A DNA stretch of 16,767 nt from JAICJJ01 sp039809985 (lineage in GTDB: Bacteria; Chloroflexota; Chloroflexia; Thermomicrobiales; UBA6265). Below the pieces are notes generated by a model. The model did not search any database and was not told the origin of the DNA. It saw only the letters and a list, made by a program, of their open reading frames with translations. The translations under genes and the position numbers were made by a program. Below are positions 6,283 to 12,941 of this stretch, piece after piece; the stretch's first letter is position 1, and each line of letters starts with the position of its first letter. The DNA is taken from positions 1-16,767 of the forward strand of contig JBDHWC010000046.1 in NCBI GenBank assembly GCA_039809985.1, read 5' to 3'.

Positions 6283-6320
6283 GCGAGCGGGCGCCGTCGA
6301 TGCCGACGGCGCCCGCTCGC
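6283..6320 (+). terminator. 17-bp perfect hairpin between htrA-like gene and response regulator, without U tract
   Basis: GCGAGCGGGCGCCGTCG (6283-6299) pairs exactly with 6304-6320 around the loop ATGC. It begins about 70 bases after the protease stop. The following bases are CGTTCCGCC, so it is not a classical U-tract terminator, but such hairpins act as terminators or mRNA 3' stabilisers in high-GC bacteria. It also contains the in-frame ATG at 6300, arguing against that codon as the regulator's start. Confidence 0.5.
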
Positions 6321-6352
6321 CGTTCCGCCGAGGCCGGCCATGCCGACTGCGC

Positions 6353-6358
6353 TACCAT
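6353..6358 (+). promoter_or_regulatory. possible -10 (TACCAT) for the response regulator-kinase pair
   Basis: TACCAT lies 37 bases upstream of the GTG start at 6396. No good -35 is seen. If real, it gives the regulator-kinase pair a basal promoter independent of the protease promoter. Confidence 0.3.
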
Positions 6359-6395
6359 CGACCGCACGAACCGGGACGAACGCGCGGAGACCGAG

Positions 6396-7121
6396 GTGGC
6401 CGAGCCGAACGCCGCGACAGGGCGCATCCTCGTCGTCGAGGACGAGCCGGCCATCCTCGGCTTCGTCCGCCGCGGCCTCATCTTCGAAGGTTACGAGGTG
6501 ACCACCGCCACCGACGGCCGGCAGGCCCTCGACGCCCTGCGCGACGCGCCGCCCGACCTCGTGGTGCTCGACGTGATGCTGCCCGGCGTCGACGGCCTCG
6601 AGATCACCCGCCGCCTCCGCGCGGCCGAGGCGGACGACGGCCGACCGCCGGTGCCGGTGCTGATGCTGACCGCCCGCGACGCCGTCCCGGACCGCGTCAG
6701 CGGCCTCCGCGCCGGCGCGGACGACTATCTCGTCAAGCCGTTCGCCTTCGACGAACTGCTAGCCCGGGTCGAGGCCCTGCTCCGGCGCAGCCGCCCGACC
6801 CGCTCCGCCGCGACGCCCGCAACGCTGCACTACGAGGACCTCGTCCTCGACCCTGGCAGTCGCACCGCCCGCCGCGGCGAGCGCGACCTCCACCTGACGC
6901 CGCGCGAGTTCGACCTCCTCGCCTTCCTGCTCCGCCACCCGAACCAGGTGCTGGCCCGCGCCACCCTGATGAGCCGCATCTGGGGCGACGACTTCTACGG
7001 CGACTCGAACGTGCTCGAGGTGTTCGTCGCCAGTCTGCGGCGGGCGCTGGAGGACGCCGGGGAGCCGCGCCTGATCCAGACCGTGCGCGGCGTCGGCTAC
7101 GTGCTGAGGCGCGGCGCGTGA
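6396..7121 (+). CDS. OmpR/PhoB-class two-component response regulator
   Basis: The 241-aa product has a receiver domain (about 10-130) with the acidic pair E15-D16 in 'ILVVEDEPAI', the phosphoacceptor D59 in 'LVVLDVMLPGVDGLE', T92 in 'LMLTARD' and K114 in 'DDYLVKPF'. A winged-helix DNA-binding domain follows (about 145-238, 'LTPREFDLLAFLL', 'VFVASLRRAL', 'IQTVRGVGYVLR'). Such regulators bind tandem direct repeats when phosphorylated. The start is the GTG at 6396, six bases after GGAG (6386-6389); the frame is open far upstream but through a hairpin and the protease gene in another frame. Its stop overlaps the kinase GTG in a GTGA arrangement, so the cognate kinase is translated from the same message. 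It likely acts on the 11-bp repeats at 4791-4829. Confidence 0.93.
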   Translation: MAEPNAATGRILVVEDEPAILGFVRRGLIFEGYEVTTATDGRQALDALRDAPPDLVVLDVMLPGVDGLEITRRLRAAEADDGRPPVPVLMLTARDAVPDRVSGLRAGADDYLVKPFAFDELLARVEALLRRSRPTRSAATPATLHYEDLVLDPGSRTARRGERDLHLTPREFDLLAFLLRHPNQVLARATLMSRIWGDDFYGDSNVLEVFVASLRRALEDAGEPRLIQTVRGVGYVLRRGA

Positions 7122-8602
7122 GCGCCGGCGTTCCCCGCCTCGGCTTCCCGCGCTCGCTCCGGTTCCGGCTGACCGCGTGGTACGGCCTGCTCCTCGCGCT
7201 CGTCCTGCTGACGCTGGCGGTCGGCGTCCTGACGCTCGCCCAGCAACGGCTGCAGGCCGACATGGACTCCCGTGTCACCCGCACCGCGGCCGACATCAGC
7301 AGCGCCACGATCAACGCCCTCAACGCCCAGATGTTCGACGGCGGCCCCGCCCGCTTCGACGAGGTCGCGCCAAGCCTCGGTCCGTTCGCCTCGCGCGGCC
7401 TGCTGATCCAGATCGTCGACAACGCCGGCCAGATCGTCCGCGCCTCCGAGTACGCCCCGCCGAAGGTGATGGTGGCCGCCCCCGGCCCGAGCGCCGAGGG
7501 CAGCGGCCCGATCCTGCGCACGACCGTCGTCGACGGCTGGGAGGTGCGGGCCGTCCGCTACCCGCTGGTCGCGGTCGATCAGGACGGCCAGCGCTGGTCG
7601 ATCGGGGCCGTGCTCGTCGGCGAGCGGACCGACACGATGCGGCAGACGCTGCAGTCGCTGCGGCAGGTGCTGGCCTGGGTCTCGCTCGCCGGCCTGGCGG
7701 CGGCCCTGCTCGGCGGCTGGGCCATCGCCGGCCGCGCTCTGCGACAGGTCGACCGCGTCACCGCCGCCGCCGCCGGCATCGCCGAGGCCGCCGACTCGCC
7801 GGCCGCGCTCGCCACGCGTCTGCCGGTTCCGCGCACCGGCGACGAGATCGCCCGCCTCTCGGCCACCTTCAACCGGATGCTCGACCGCTTGGAGACCGCC
7901 TTCCGCACCCAGCAGCGTTTCGTCGCCGACGCCTCGCACGAACTGCGAACGCCGCTGGCGGCCATCCGCGGCAACATCGACGTCCTTGAGCGCCAGCTCA
8001 CCCGCACCGTGCCCCCCACCGCCGCCCGCGACGACATGGCGGCCGCAGTCAGCGACGTCCAGCATGAGAGCGCTCGCATGGCGCGACTTCTCGACGACTT
8101 GCTGGCCCTCGCCCGCGGCGACAACGCGACGGTCGGCAGCGCCCCGAAGCAGCCGTTGCGGCTCGACGAGGTGGCGCGCAACGCCGTCCGCGCTGGGGCA
8201 GCCCTGCCGAACGGCCGCGCCCTGCGCCTGCGCGCCGCCCCGGTCACCGTCGTCGGCGACGGCGACCGTCTGGAGCAGCTGACCCTGATCCTGATCGACA
8301 ACGCGCTGCGCCACGCGCCGGACGGCACTGACGTCTCAATCGTCGTCGCTCGGCACGGCGAGCAGGCTTGGCTGTCGGTCGAGGACGCCGGCCCGGGCAT
8401 CGCCGCCGAGCACCTGCCGCGTCTGTTCGACCGCTTCTTCCGGGTCGAGGACGACCGCGGCCGCACCACCGGCGGCAGCGGCCTCGGCCTCGCCATCGCC
8501 CAGTCGATCGCGGCCGACCACGGCGGCACGATCGGCGTCGACTCGGCCCCCGGGGCGGGGAGTTGCTTCACCGTCCGCCTGCCGCTCGCCCCGGCCGCCT
8601 GA
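7118..8602 (+). CDS. sensor histidine kinase (HAMP, HisKA, HATPase), partner of the preceding regulator
   Basis: The 494-aa product has one membrane helix at about 20-42, an extracytoplasmic sensor region (about 43-183), a second helix (about 184-206), a HAMP linker (about 205-258), and the dimerisation/phosphoacceptor region with H274 in 'FVADASHELRTPLAAIRGN'. The ATP-binding domain shows the N box 'ILIDNALRHA' (391-400), G1 'DAGPGI' (423-428), F box 'LFDRFFRVED' (436-445) and G2 'GGSGLGLAI' (452-460). All catalytic motifs look intact. It starts at GTG 7118, overlapping the regulator stop by four bases. The sensor region has no recognised ligand domain; by context it probably senses envelope or protein-folding stress. 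Its stop codon is the left TGA flanking a 150-bp MITE-like sequence. Confidence 0.94.
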   Translation: MSAGVPRLGFPRSLRFRLTAWYGLLLALVLLTLAVGVLTLAQQRLQADMDSRVTRTAADISSATINALNAQMFDGGPARFDEVAPSLGPFASRGLLIQIVDNAGQIVRASEYAPPKVMVAAPGPSAEGSGPILRTTVVDGWEVRAVRYPLVAVDQDGQRWSIGAVLVGERTDTMRQTLQSLRQVLAWVSLAGLAAALLGGWAIAGRALRQVDRVTAAAAGIAEAADSPAALATRLPVPRTGDEIARLSATFNRMLDRLETAFRTQQRFVADASHELRTPLAAIRGNIDVLERQLTRTVPPTAARDDMAAAVSDVQHESARMARLLDDLLALARGDNATVGSAPKQPLRLDEVARNAVRAGAALPNGRALRLRAAPVTVVGDGDRLEQLTLILIDNALRHAPDGTDVSIVVARHGEQAWLSVEDAGPGIAAEHLPRLFDRFFRVEDDRGRTTGGSGLGLAIAQSIAADHGGTIGVDSAPGAGSCFTVRLPLAPAA

Positions 8603-8752
8603 TACCAATCGCGTGGGGTAGCGTCCCAAATTGACTTCCGTTCGAGCGGGAGATGCCGAGACGCGCGGGCGACCCTTGCCTGTCGGCAAGACGACGAGGC
8701 GGCGTTGCCGTCTCCCCGTACGTGAATAGGGCGTTGGTTCGCGCAATTGGTA
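8603..8752. mobile_element. 150-bp MITE-like element with inverted ends and TGA flanks
   Basis: The left end TACCAATCGCG (8603-8613) and the right end CGCGCAATTGGTA (8740-8752) are inverted copies with one base inserted. Both sides are flanked by TGA (8600-8602 and 8753-8755), compatible with a 3-bp target duplication. The interior is more AT-containing than the surroundings, has a small hairpin (CTTGCC/GGCAAG) and no convincing gene. Ends of the ATACCAAT kind are known from small bacterial elements. The left TGA is also the kinase stop, so the putative insertion did not alter the protein. A chance palindrome cannot be excluded without further copies. Confidence 0.5.
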
Positions 8753-8768
8753 TGAGCCGGTCGTCAGG

Positions 8769-8805
8769 AAAAACGGCGGCGCGACGGGCTCGGGCCGTCG
8801 CGCCG
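8769..8805 (-). terminator. intrinsic terminator of the greA-lysS-small protein operon
   Basis: Read on the minus strand, CGGCGCGACGG (8805-8795) pairs with CCGTCGCGCCG (8787-8777) across a 7-base loop, and TTTTT follows at 8773-8769 after four bases; a further AACGG/CCGTT extension with one bulge lengthens the stem. This is a good Rho-independent terminator about 110 bases after the 47-aa gene stop. On the plus strand it lacks a T run, though it may also limit read-through from the kinase gene. Confidence 0.8.
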
Positions 8806-8844
8806 TTGGAACGCACATGGACGCACAGATTCGCGCACTCTGGG

Positions 8845-8913
8845 CGGGTGTCACGTCACCAAGGTTGCTGTGGTGCAGCGACGCGGTGCGTGCCGCCGCG
8901 CCCGGGTGTCACG
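8845..8913. repeat. 11-bp direct repeat CGGGTGTCACG, two copies
   Basis: CGGGTGTCACG occurs at 8845-8855 and 8903-8913, between the terminator and the end of the 47-aa gene. No other structure or gene was recognised in 8806-8917. The meaning is unknown and chance is possible. Confidence 0.35.
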
Positions 8914-8917
8914 CGGC

Positions 8918-9061
8918 CTAGCGCGACGACAGCCAGATCAGCACGGCCGGGATGCCGCCGACCAAGATCACGAACAGGATCGGCAGGAGCAGCCCGGCGA
9001 CCGACTGCGGGTTGAACCCCAGCGCGTAGATGCCGGTCTTCTCTTGAACTCGTTCCTCCAT
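8918..9061 (-). CDS. 47-aa single-helix membrane protein, last gene of the greA-lysS operon
   Basis: The frame runs from ATG 9061-9059 to TAG 8920-8918. GAGGGG lies five bases upstream of the ATG, a good ribosome-binding site. The peptide has a charged N-terminus ('MEERVQEKTGIYALGF'), a single strongly hydrophobic helix (about 21-44, 'SVAGLLLPILFVILVGGI' region) and a short 'LSSR' tail. It sits 66 bases after lysS on the same strand and is followed by an intrinsic terminator, so it is the natural end of that transcription unit. I know no family for it. The combination of ribosome-binding site, helix and terminator makes a real gene likely, but homologues would be needed to confirm it. Confidence 0.65.
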   Translation of the reverse strand: MEERVQEKTGIYALGFNPQSVAGLLLPILFVILVGGIPAVLIWLSSR

Positions 9062-9127
9062 GGGAACCCCTCGTCGCTCGTCGTCGAACCGTCAGGTTGC
9101 ATTCTAGCGCAGGCGCCTCCCCGCCCC

Positions 9128-10675
9128 TCAGTTCGGAGCGGCTCCGTCCTCGCCTACCGTCACAGCGGCAATCGCTCCCCCGTCGGCCGCCGGCAGGTTG
9201 CGCATCGCCGGGAAGAGGATCACGTCGCGGATGCTCGGCTGGTCGGTCAGGAGCATCACCACCCGGTCGACGCCGATGCCGACCCCGCCGGTCGGCGGCA
9301 TCCCGTACATCAGGGCGTTGAGGAAGTCATCGTCGAGCTGCATCGCCTCCTCGTCGCCCGCCTCGGCGTCCCGCCGCTGCTCGACGAATCGCCGCCACTG
9401 GTCGATCGGGTCGTTCAGCTCGGTGAAGGAGTTGCCGATCTCGCCGCCCCCGATGTACGGCTGGAACCGCTCGGCGTGGGTCGGGTCGTCCGTCTTCCGC
9501 TTCGCCAGCGGCGAGAGCTCCACCGGGTAGTCGACGAGGAAGGTCGGCTGGATCAGGTGGGGCCGCACGAACTGCTTCAGCAGCTCGTCGACGATCCGCG
9601 GCCAGACCGTGTCGCCGGCGACGTCCGCCCCCGCCGCCCGGGCCGCGGCCAGCAGGCTCGGCTGGTTGGGATGAGCCACATAGTCGACCCCGGAGCCCTC
9701 GAGGATCGCCTGTCGCAACGTCTTGCGCGGCCACGGCGGCGTCAGGTCGATCTCGTGCCCTTGGTAGACGAAGCGCGGCTCGCCGAGCGCCGCCGTCGCC
9801 ACGTGGACGATCAGCGCCTCCACCATCTCCATCATCTTCTCGTAGTCGGCGTAGGCCTCGTAGAACTCGAGCATCGTGAACTCGGGCGAGTGGTTGCGGT
9901 CGATCCCCTCGTTCCGGAAGTCCTTGGTGATCTCGTAGACCCGGTCGAAGCCGCCGACCAGCAGCCGCTTCAGGTACAGCTCGTCGGCGATCCGCAGGTA
10001 GAACGTCTGCCCCAGCGCGTGGTGGTGGGTGGTGAACGGCCGCGCCGCCGCCCCGCCGTAGAGCGGCTGCAACGTCGGCGTCTCGACCTCGAGGTAGTCG
10101 TGGCGGTCGAAGAACTCGCGCATCGCCGTGACCACGCGGCTGCGGGTGCGGAAGACCCGTCGCACCTCCTCGCTCGCGATCAGGTCGGCATAGCGCTGCC
10201 GGTAGCGGGTCTCGACGTCCTGCAGCCCGTGCCACTTCTCCGGAGGGGCGTTCAGGGCCTTGGCCAGCATCGCCACCTCGGTGACGCGCAGCGAGACCTC
10301 GCCCATCCGGGTCCGGAACAGGTGGCCGGTCGCCTGCGCGAAGTCGCCGATGTCGAACAGCCGCAGGAACCGATCGAACGCCTCGTCGCCAAGGTCTGCC
10401 CGCCGGGCGTAGAGCTGGATTTCGCCGCTGCCGTCCCGCAGGTGGGCGAAGACCGTCTTCCCTTGGTGGCGGCGGCTCACCAGCCGGCCGGCCAGCGTCG
10501 TCGGCTGCGGGTCCTCGGCCCCAGTCTCCAGCGTCGGCTCCAGCGCCTCCCAGCGGGCCCGCGCCGTCGCGACGTCGGACGACCGGACGGCCCGCGGCGG
10601 ATACGGGTCGAACCCCGCCTCGCGCAGCGCCTCGGCCTTGTCGCGCCGCAGCGACTGCAGCTCCGACAGGTGCAT
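9128..10675 (-). CDS. lysS: lysine-tRNA ligase, class II
   Basis: The 515-aa product charges tRNA-Lys with lysine in the cytoplasm. It has the N-terminal OB-fold anticodon-binding domain (about 58-140, 'LAGRLVSRRHQGKTVFAHLR') and the class II catalytic core. Motif 1 lies near 185-205 ('REFFDRHDYLEVETPTLQP'), motif 2 near 252-270 ('DFRNEGIDRNHSPEFTMLE') and motif 3 near 464-490 ('GVGIGVDRVVMLLTDQPSIR'). Length and motif order fit bacterial LysS (about 490-510 aa). Start: ATG 10675 follows a GGGAGGGAGAG run. A roughly 25-residue Ala/Gly-rich tail follows the last helix. It lies 40 bases after greA, a gene pairing seen in several bacterial phyla, and upstream of a 47-aa membrane protein; all three probably share the promoter at 11343-11371. 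Confidence 0.97.
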   Translation of the reverse strand: MHLSELQSLRRDKAEALREAGFDPYPPRAVRSSDVATARARWEALEPTLETGAEDPQPTTLAGRLVSRRHQGKTVFAHLRDGSGEIQLYARRADLGDEAFDRFLRLFDIGDFAQATGHLFRTRMGEVSLRVTEVAMLAKALNAPPEKWHGLQDVETRYRQRYADLIASEEVRRVFRTRSRVVTAMREFFDRHDYLEVETPTLQPLYGGAAARPFTTHHHALGQTFYLRIADELYLKRLLVGGFDRVYEITKDFRNEGIDRNHSPEFTMLEFYEAYADYEKMMEMVEALIVHVATAALGEPRFVYQGHEIDLTPPWPRKTLRQAILEGSGVDYVAHPNQPSLLAAARAAGADVAGDTVWPRIVDELLKQFVRPHLIQPTFLVDYPVELSPLAKRKTDDPTHAERFQPYIGGGEIGNSFTELNDPIDQWRRFVEQRRDAEAGDEEAMQLDDDFLNALMYGMPPTGGVGIGVDRVVMLLTDQPSIRDVILFPAMRNLPAADGGAIAAVTVGEDGAAPN

Positions 10676-10715
10676 CCCGCTCTCCCTCCCGCCCGCTCCC
10701 GCCGCCGGCCGCGGC

Positions 10716-11186
10716 TCAGTCGACGTTGACCACCGTGTAGGTCATCACCCCGCGCGGCGTCTTCACGCTCGCCGAGTCGCCCGCCCGGCTGCCCATCACC
10801 GCGCCGCCGACCGGCGAGTCGGACGAAATCCGCTGCTCGCGGGCGTTGGCCTCCTCCGGGCTGACGATCAGCCAGGTCGCCTCCTCGCCGTCGTCGGCCC
10901 GCAGGGTGACCCGCGAGCCGAGGCCGACGACGCCGCGCGGCGAGTCGCGCTCGATCACCTCGGCGTTGGCCAGCGTCTGCTCAAGGTCGCGAATCCGTCC
11001 CTCGAGGGCGGCCCACTCCTCCTTCATCTCCTCGTACTCGGCGTTGTCGGAGACGTTGCCGGTCTCCGTCGCCTCCCGGATGCGCGCCGCGAGCTGGGGT
11101 CCGCGCTGGTCCCGCAGGTCGGTCAGTTCCGCCTCGAGCCGCTCCTTGCCGGTGGCTGTCAGTTTCACCACACGCCGGGTCGCCAT
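10716..11186 (-). CDS. greA: transcription elongation factor GreA
   Basis: The 156-aa product is a GreA/GreB-type factor that enters the RNA polymerase secondary channel and stimulates cleavage of backtracked RNA. The N-terminal coiled coil covers about residues 5-75, with the tip sequence 'ETGNVSDNAEYEEMKEE' carrying the conserved acidic D and E residues needed for cleavage. The C-terminal FKBP-like domain (about 80-155) shows 'GLGSRVTL', 'ISSDSPVGGAVMG' and 'GDSASVKTPRGVMTYTV'. Start: ATG 11186 has AAAGGA six bases upstream and gives the usual family length of about 158; an in-frame ATG at 11270 would add 28 unusual residues. It is the first gene of the greA-lysS unit. Confidence 0.96.
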   Translation of the reverse strand: MATRRVVKLTATGKERLEAELTDLRDQRGPQLAARIREATETGNVSDNAEYEEMKEEWAALEGRIRDLEQTLANAEVIERDSPRGVVGLGSRVTLRADDGEEATWLIVSPEEANAREQRISSDSPVGGAVMGSRAGDSASVKTPRGVMTYTVVNVD

Positions 11187-11336
11187 CGCGCATCCTTTCC
11201 GCGGCAGGCCCCGCCACGCCGCCGGGCCGTCGCTCTCGCTGCGTCGCTGCTCAGGGACGAACGCTCGCACCGCCCGCCGGGGCGCTCGCTCGGCAGACGC
11301 AAGAAGCCGAGGGGAGCACCCCCGGCCTCAACTACT
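11187..11336 (-). promoter_or_regulatory. about 150-nt structured 5' leader of greA
   Basis: From the promoter at 11343-11371 the transcript would start near 11336, leaving an untranslated leader of about 150 nt. It can fold into GC-rich hairpins, for example GCCGGGGG/CCCCTCGGC (11326-11306) followed by TTCTTG. No known riboswitch or T-box signature was recognised. It could be an attenuator or simply a long leader. Confidence 0.35.
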
Positions 11337-11342
11337 GCCCGG

Positions 11343-11371
11343 AGTATACGTGGCCGGTCACGGGAACTCAA
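11343..11371 (-). promoter_or_regulatory. sigma70-type promoter of the greA-lysS operon
   Basis: On the minus strand TTGAGT (11371-11366) and TATACT (11348-11343) are separated by exactly 17 bases, a near-consensus arrangement that stands out in this GC-rich sequence. It overlaps the -35 region of the divergent plus-strand promoter. Confidence 0.72.
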
Positions 11372-11381
11372 ACGCGCCGCG

Positions 11382-11390
11382 TGGTACCAT
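11382..11390 (+). promoter_or_regulatory. extended -10 promoter (TGGTACCAT) of the DUF512 gene
   Basis: TACCAT (11385-11390) is preceded by TGG, an extended -10. The implied start is near 11397, giving a leader of about 70 nt before the ATG at 11469. The region where its -35 would be (about 11362-11367) coincides with the -35 of the divergent greA promoter. Confidence 0.5.
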
Positions 11391-11402
11391 GTCGCGTAGC
11401 GA

Positions 11403-11429
11403 ACCGCCGGTCGCGCCAGCGCCGGCGGT
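11403..11429 (+). other. 8-bp hairpin followed by CCTTTGT in the leader of the DUF512 gene
   Basis: ACCGCCGG (11403-11410) pairs with CCGGCGGT (11422-11429), 11-base loop, followed by CCTTTGT. It could act as a weak attenuator or mRNA structure between promoter and start codon. The T run is too short for a firm terminator call. Confidence 0.4.
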
Positions 11430-11468
11430 CCTTTGTGAGCCGCGAACGCCGCCCGCCGTGGGAACCGC

Positions 11469-12920
11469 ATGAGCCCCGTCACCGTCAGCCCACTCTCCGG
11501 TCGCCGCGTCGACCTCGTCCCGGACGTGCCCGGCCTCGTCGAGGCGGTCGCGCCGGCCTCGCTCGCCGCCGAGCTGGGCATCGAGCCGGGCGACCGGGTC
11601 ATCGGCGTCAACGGCGCGCCGCTGCTCGACGCGCTCGACTTCCAGTTCATGGCCCAGTCGGAGCGGGTCAATCTCGACGTCGAGCGGGACCGGGTGGTGC
11701 TCCGCTACCAGCTCGAGCTCGACGGCGACGAGTACTGGGGCATCACCTTCGCCGACCCGACCTTCGACGGCGTCCGGCTCTGCGAGAACGCCTGCTCCTT
11801 CTGCTTCATCAAGCAGATCCCGAAGGGGATGCGCCGCTCCCTCTACGTGATGGACGACGACTTCCGCTACTCGATGCTCTACGGCAGCTTCGTCACCCTG
11901 ACCAACCTGTCGGAGGCGGACTGGGAGCGGATCGAGTCGCAGCACCTCAGCCCGCTCCACGTCTCGGTCCACAGTACCAACCCCGACCTCCGCGTCGCCC
12001 TCGTCGGCAACCCGAAGGCGGGCCGGATCATGGACGACCTCGCCCGGCTCGAGCGGGCGGGCATCGACTTCCACGTCCAGTTCGTCCTCGTCCCCGGCGT
12101 CAACGACGGCGACGAGCTCGACCGCAGCCTGCGCGACCTCTCCACCTTCGGCGAACGCCTCCGCTCCATCGCCGGGGTGCCGGTCGGCCTCTCGCGCCAC
12201 GGGCAGGAGCGGCAGAGCAAGCAGATGCGCCTCTCGCGCACCTGCATGCGGACGCTGCCGGGCAACCAGATGCGGATCAACGTGCGCCGCTACGAGCCGG
12301 CCGAGGCGCTGGCGGTGATCGCCCAGGCCGAGGCGTGGCAGGAGCGTTTCCGCCGGGAGCGGGGCGAGACCTTCCTCCACCTCGGCGACGAGTTCTACCT
12401 GATGACCGGGCGCGAGGTGCCCCCCACCGCCCACTACGACGGCTTCCCCCAGATCGAGGACGGGATCGGCATCACCCGCTACTTCCTCGAGGATCTCGAC
12501 CGCTACCTGCGGCGGGCGCGGCCCGGCACGCTCGACGGCGCGGTCGGCACCGTCGCCTGCGGCACGATGATCGGCCCGACCATGCGGGGGGCGGTCGACC
12601 GCTTCAACGCCCGGACCGGCGCCCGGCTCGACGTCGTCCCGGTCGAGAACGTCTACCTCGGCAGCGAGATCAACGTCTCCGGCCTGCTGAGCGGGGCCGA
12701 CCTGCTCGCCGCGTTCGAGCAGCGCCCCGCCCGCGGCCCTCTCTTCATCGCCGACCGGATGATCTCGGACCGGACCGGCACCATGCTCGACGACATGCGG
12801 GTCGAGGAGGTCGCCGCCGCGCTCGACCGCCCCGTCGTCCCGGCGGGCATGCTCTCCGACGTCGCCCGGCAGTTGCGCTCGCGCTTCCGGGACCGGCAGC
12901 GCGTCAGTCGCGCCGCCTGA
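11469..12920 (+). CDS. DUF512 family protein with PDZ-like and radical-SAM domains
   Basis: The 483-aa product has an N-terminal PDZ-like domain (about 15-75, 'ASLAAELGIEPGDRVIGVNG'), a radical-SAM-type cluster motif 'CENACSFCFI' (C105, C109, C112) followed by 'KQIPKGMRRSLYVMDDDFR' and 'PLHVSVHSTNPDLR', and a C-terminal DUF512 domain ('VPVENVYLGSEINVSGLLSG', 'GTMLDDMRVEEVA'). The family is widespread in Gram-positives and relatives and binds an Fe-S cluster, but its reaction is not established. Residues about 236-275 ('SRHGQERQSKQMRLS' and following), between 'VPVGL' and 'RYEPAEAL', look longer than the usual short link here. Start: ATG 11469, with only a weak GGGA upstream. It is divergent from greA and appears monocistronic, converging on the glycosyltransferase gene. 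Confidence 0.88.
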   Translation: MSPVTVSPLSGRRVDLVPDVPGLVEAVAPASLAAELGIEPGDRVIGVNGAPLLDALDFQFMAQSERVNLDVERDRVVLRYQLELDGDEYWGITFADPTFDGVRLCENACSFCFIKQIPKGMRRSLYVMDDDFRYSMLYGSFVTLTNLSEADWERIESQHLSPLHVSVHSTNPDLRVALVGNPKAGRIMDDLARLERAGIDFHVQFVLVPGVNDGDELDRSLRDLSTFGERLRSIAGVPVGLSRHGQERQSKQMRLSRTCMRTLPGNQMRINVRRYEPAEALAVIAQAEAWQERFRRERGETFLHLGDEFYLMTGREVPPTAHYDGFPQIEDGIGITRYFLEDLDRYLRRARPGTLDGAVGTVACGTMIGPTMRGAVDRFNARTGARLDVVPVENVYLGSEINVSGLLSGADLLAAFEQRPARGPLFIADRMISDRTGTMLDDMRVEEVAAALDRPVVPAGMLSDVARQLRSRFRDRQRVSRAA

Positions 12921-12941
12921 GCGAACCCGGGCCGCGTCCCC

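Noticed and set aside
6300..6302. ATG as alternative start of the response regulator
   Set aside because: It lies in the loop of a 17-bp perfect hairpin, has no ribosome-binding site and would add about 30 unconserved-looking residues.
4473..6395. Long upstream extension of the response regulator frame
   Set aside because: The added part is the protease gene read in another frame plus a strong hairpin; the GTG at 6396 has a fitting GGAG site and gives a normal OmpR-class length.
9327..10235. Second minus-strand frame inside lysS
   Set aside because: Gly/Arg/Ala-rich shadow of lysS with no recognisable domain.
11376..11400. Resemblance of CGCGTGGTACCATGTCGCG to the T-box core
   Set aside because: The core lacks the AGGGTGG part and stem I, the downstream gene is not an amino-acid gene, and an extended -10 promoter explains the TGGTACCAT.
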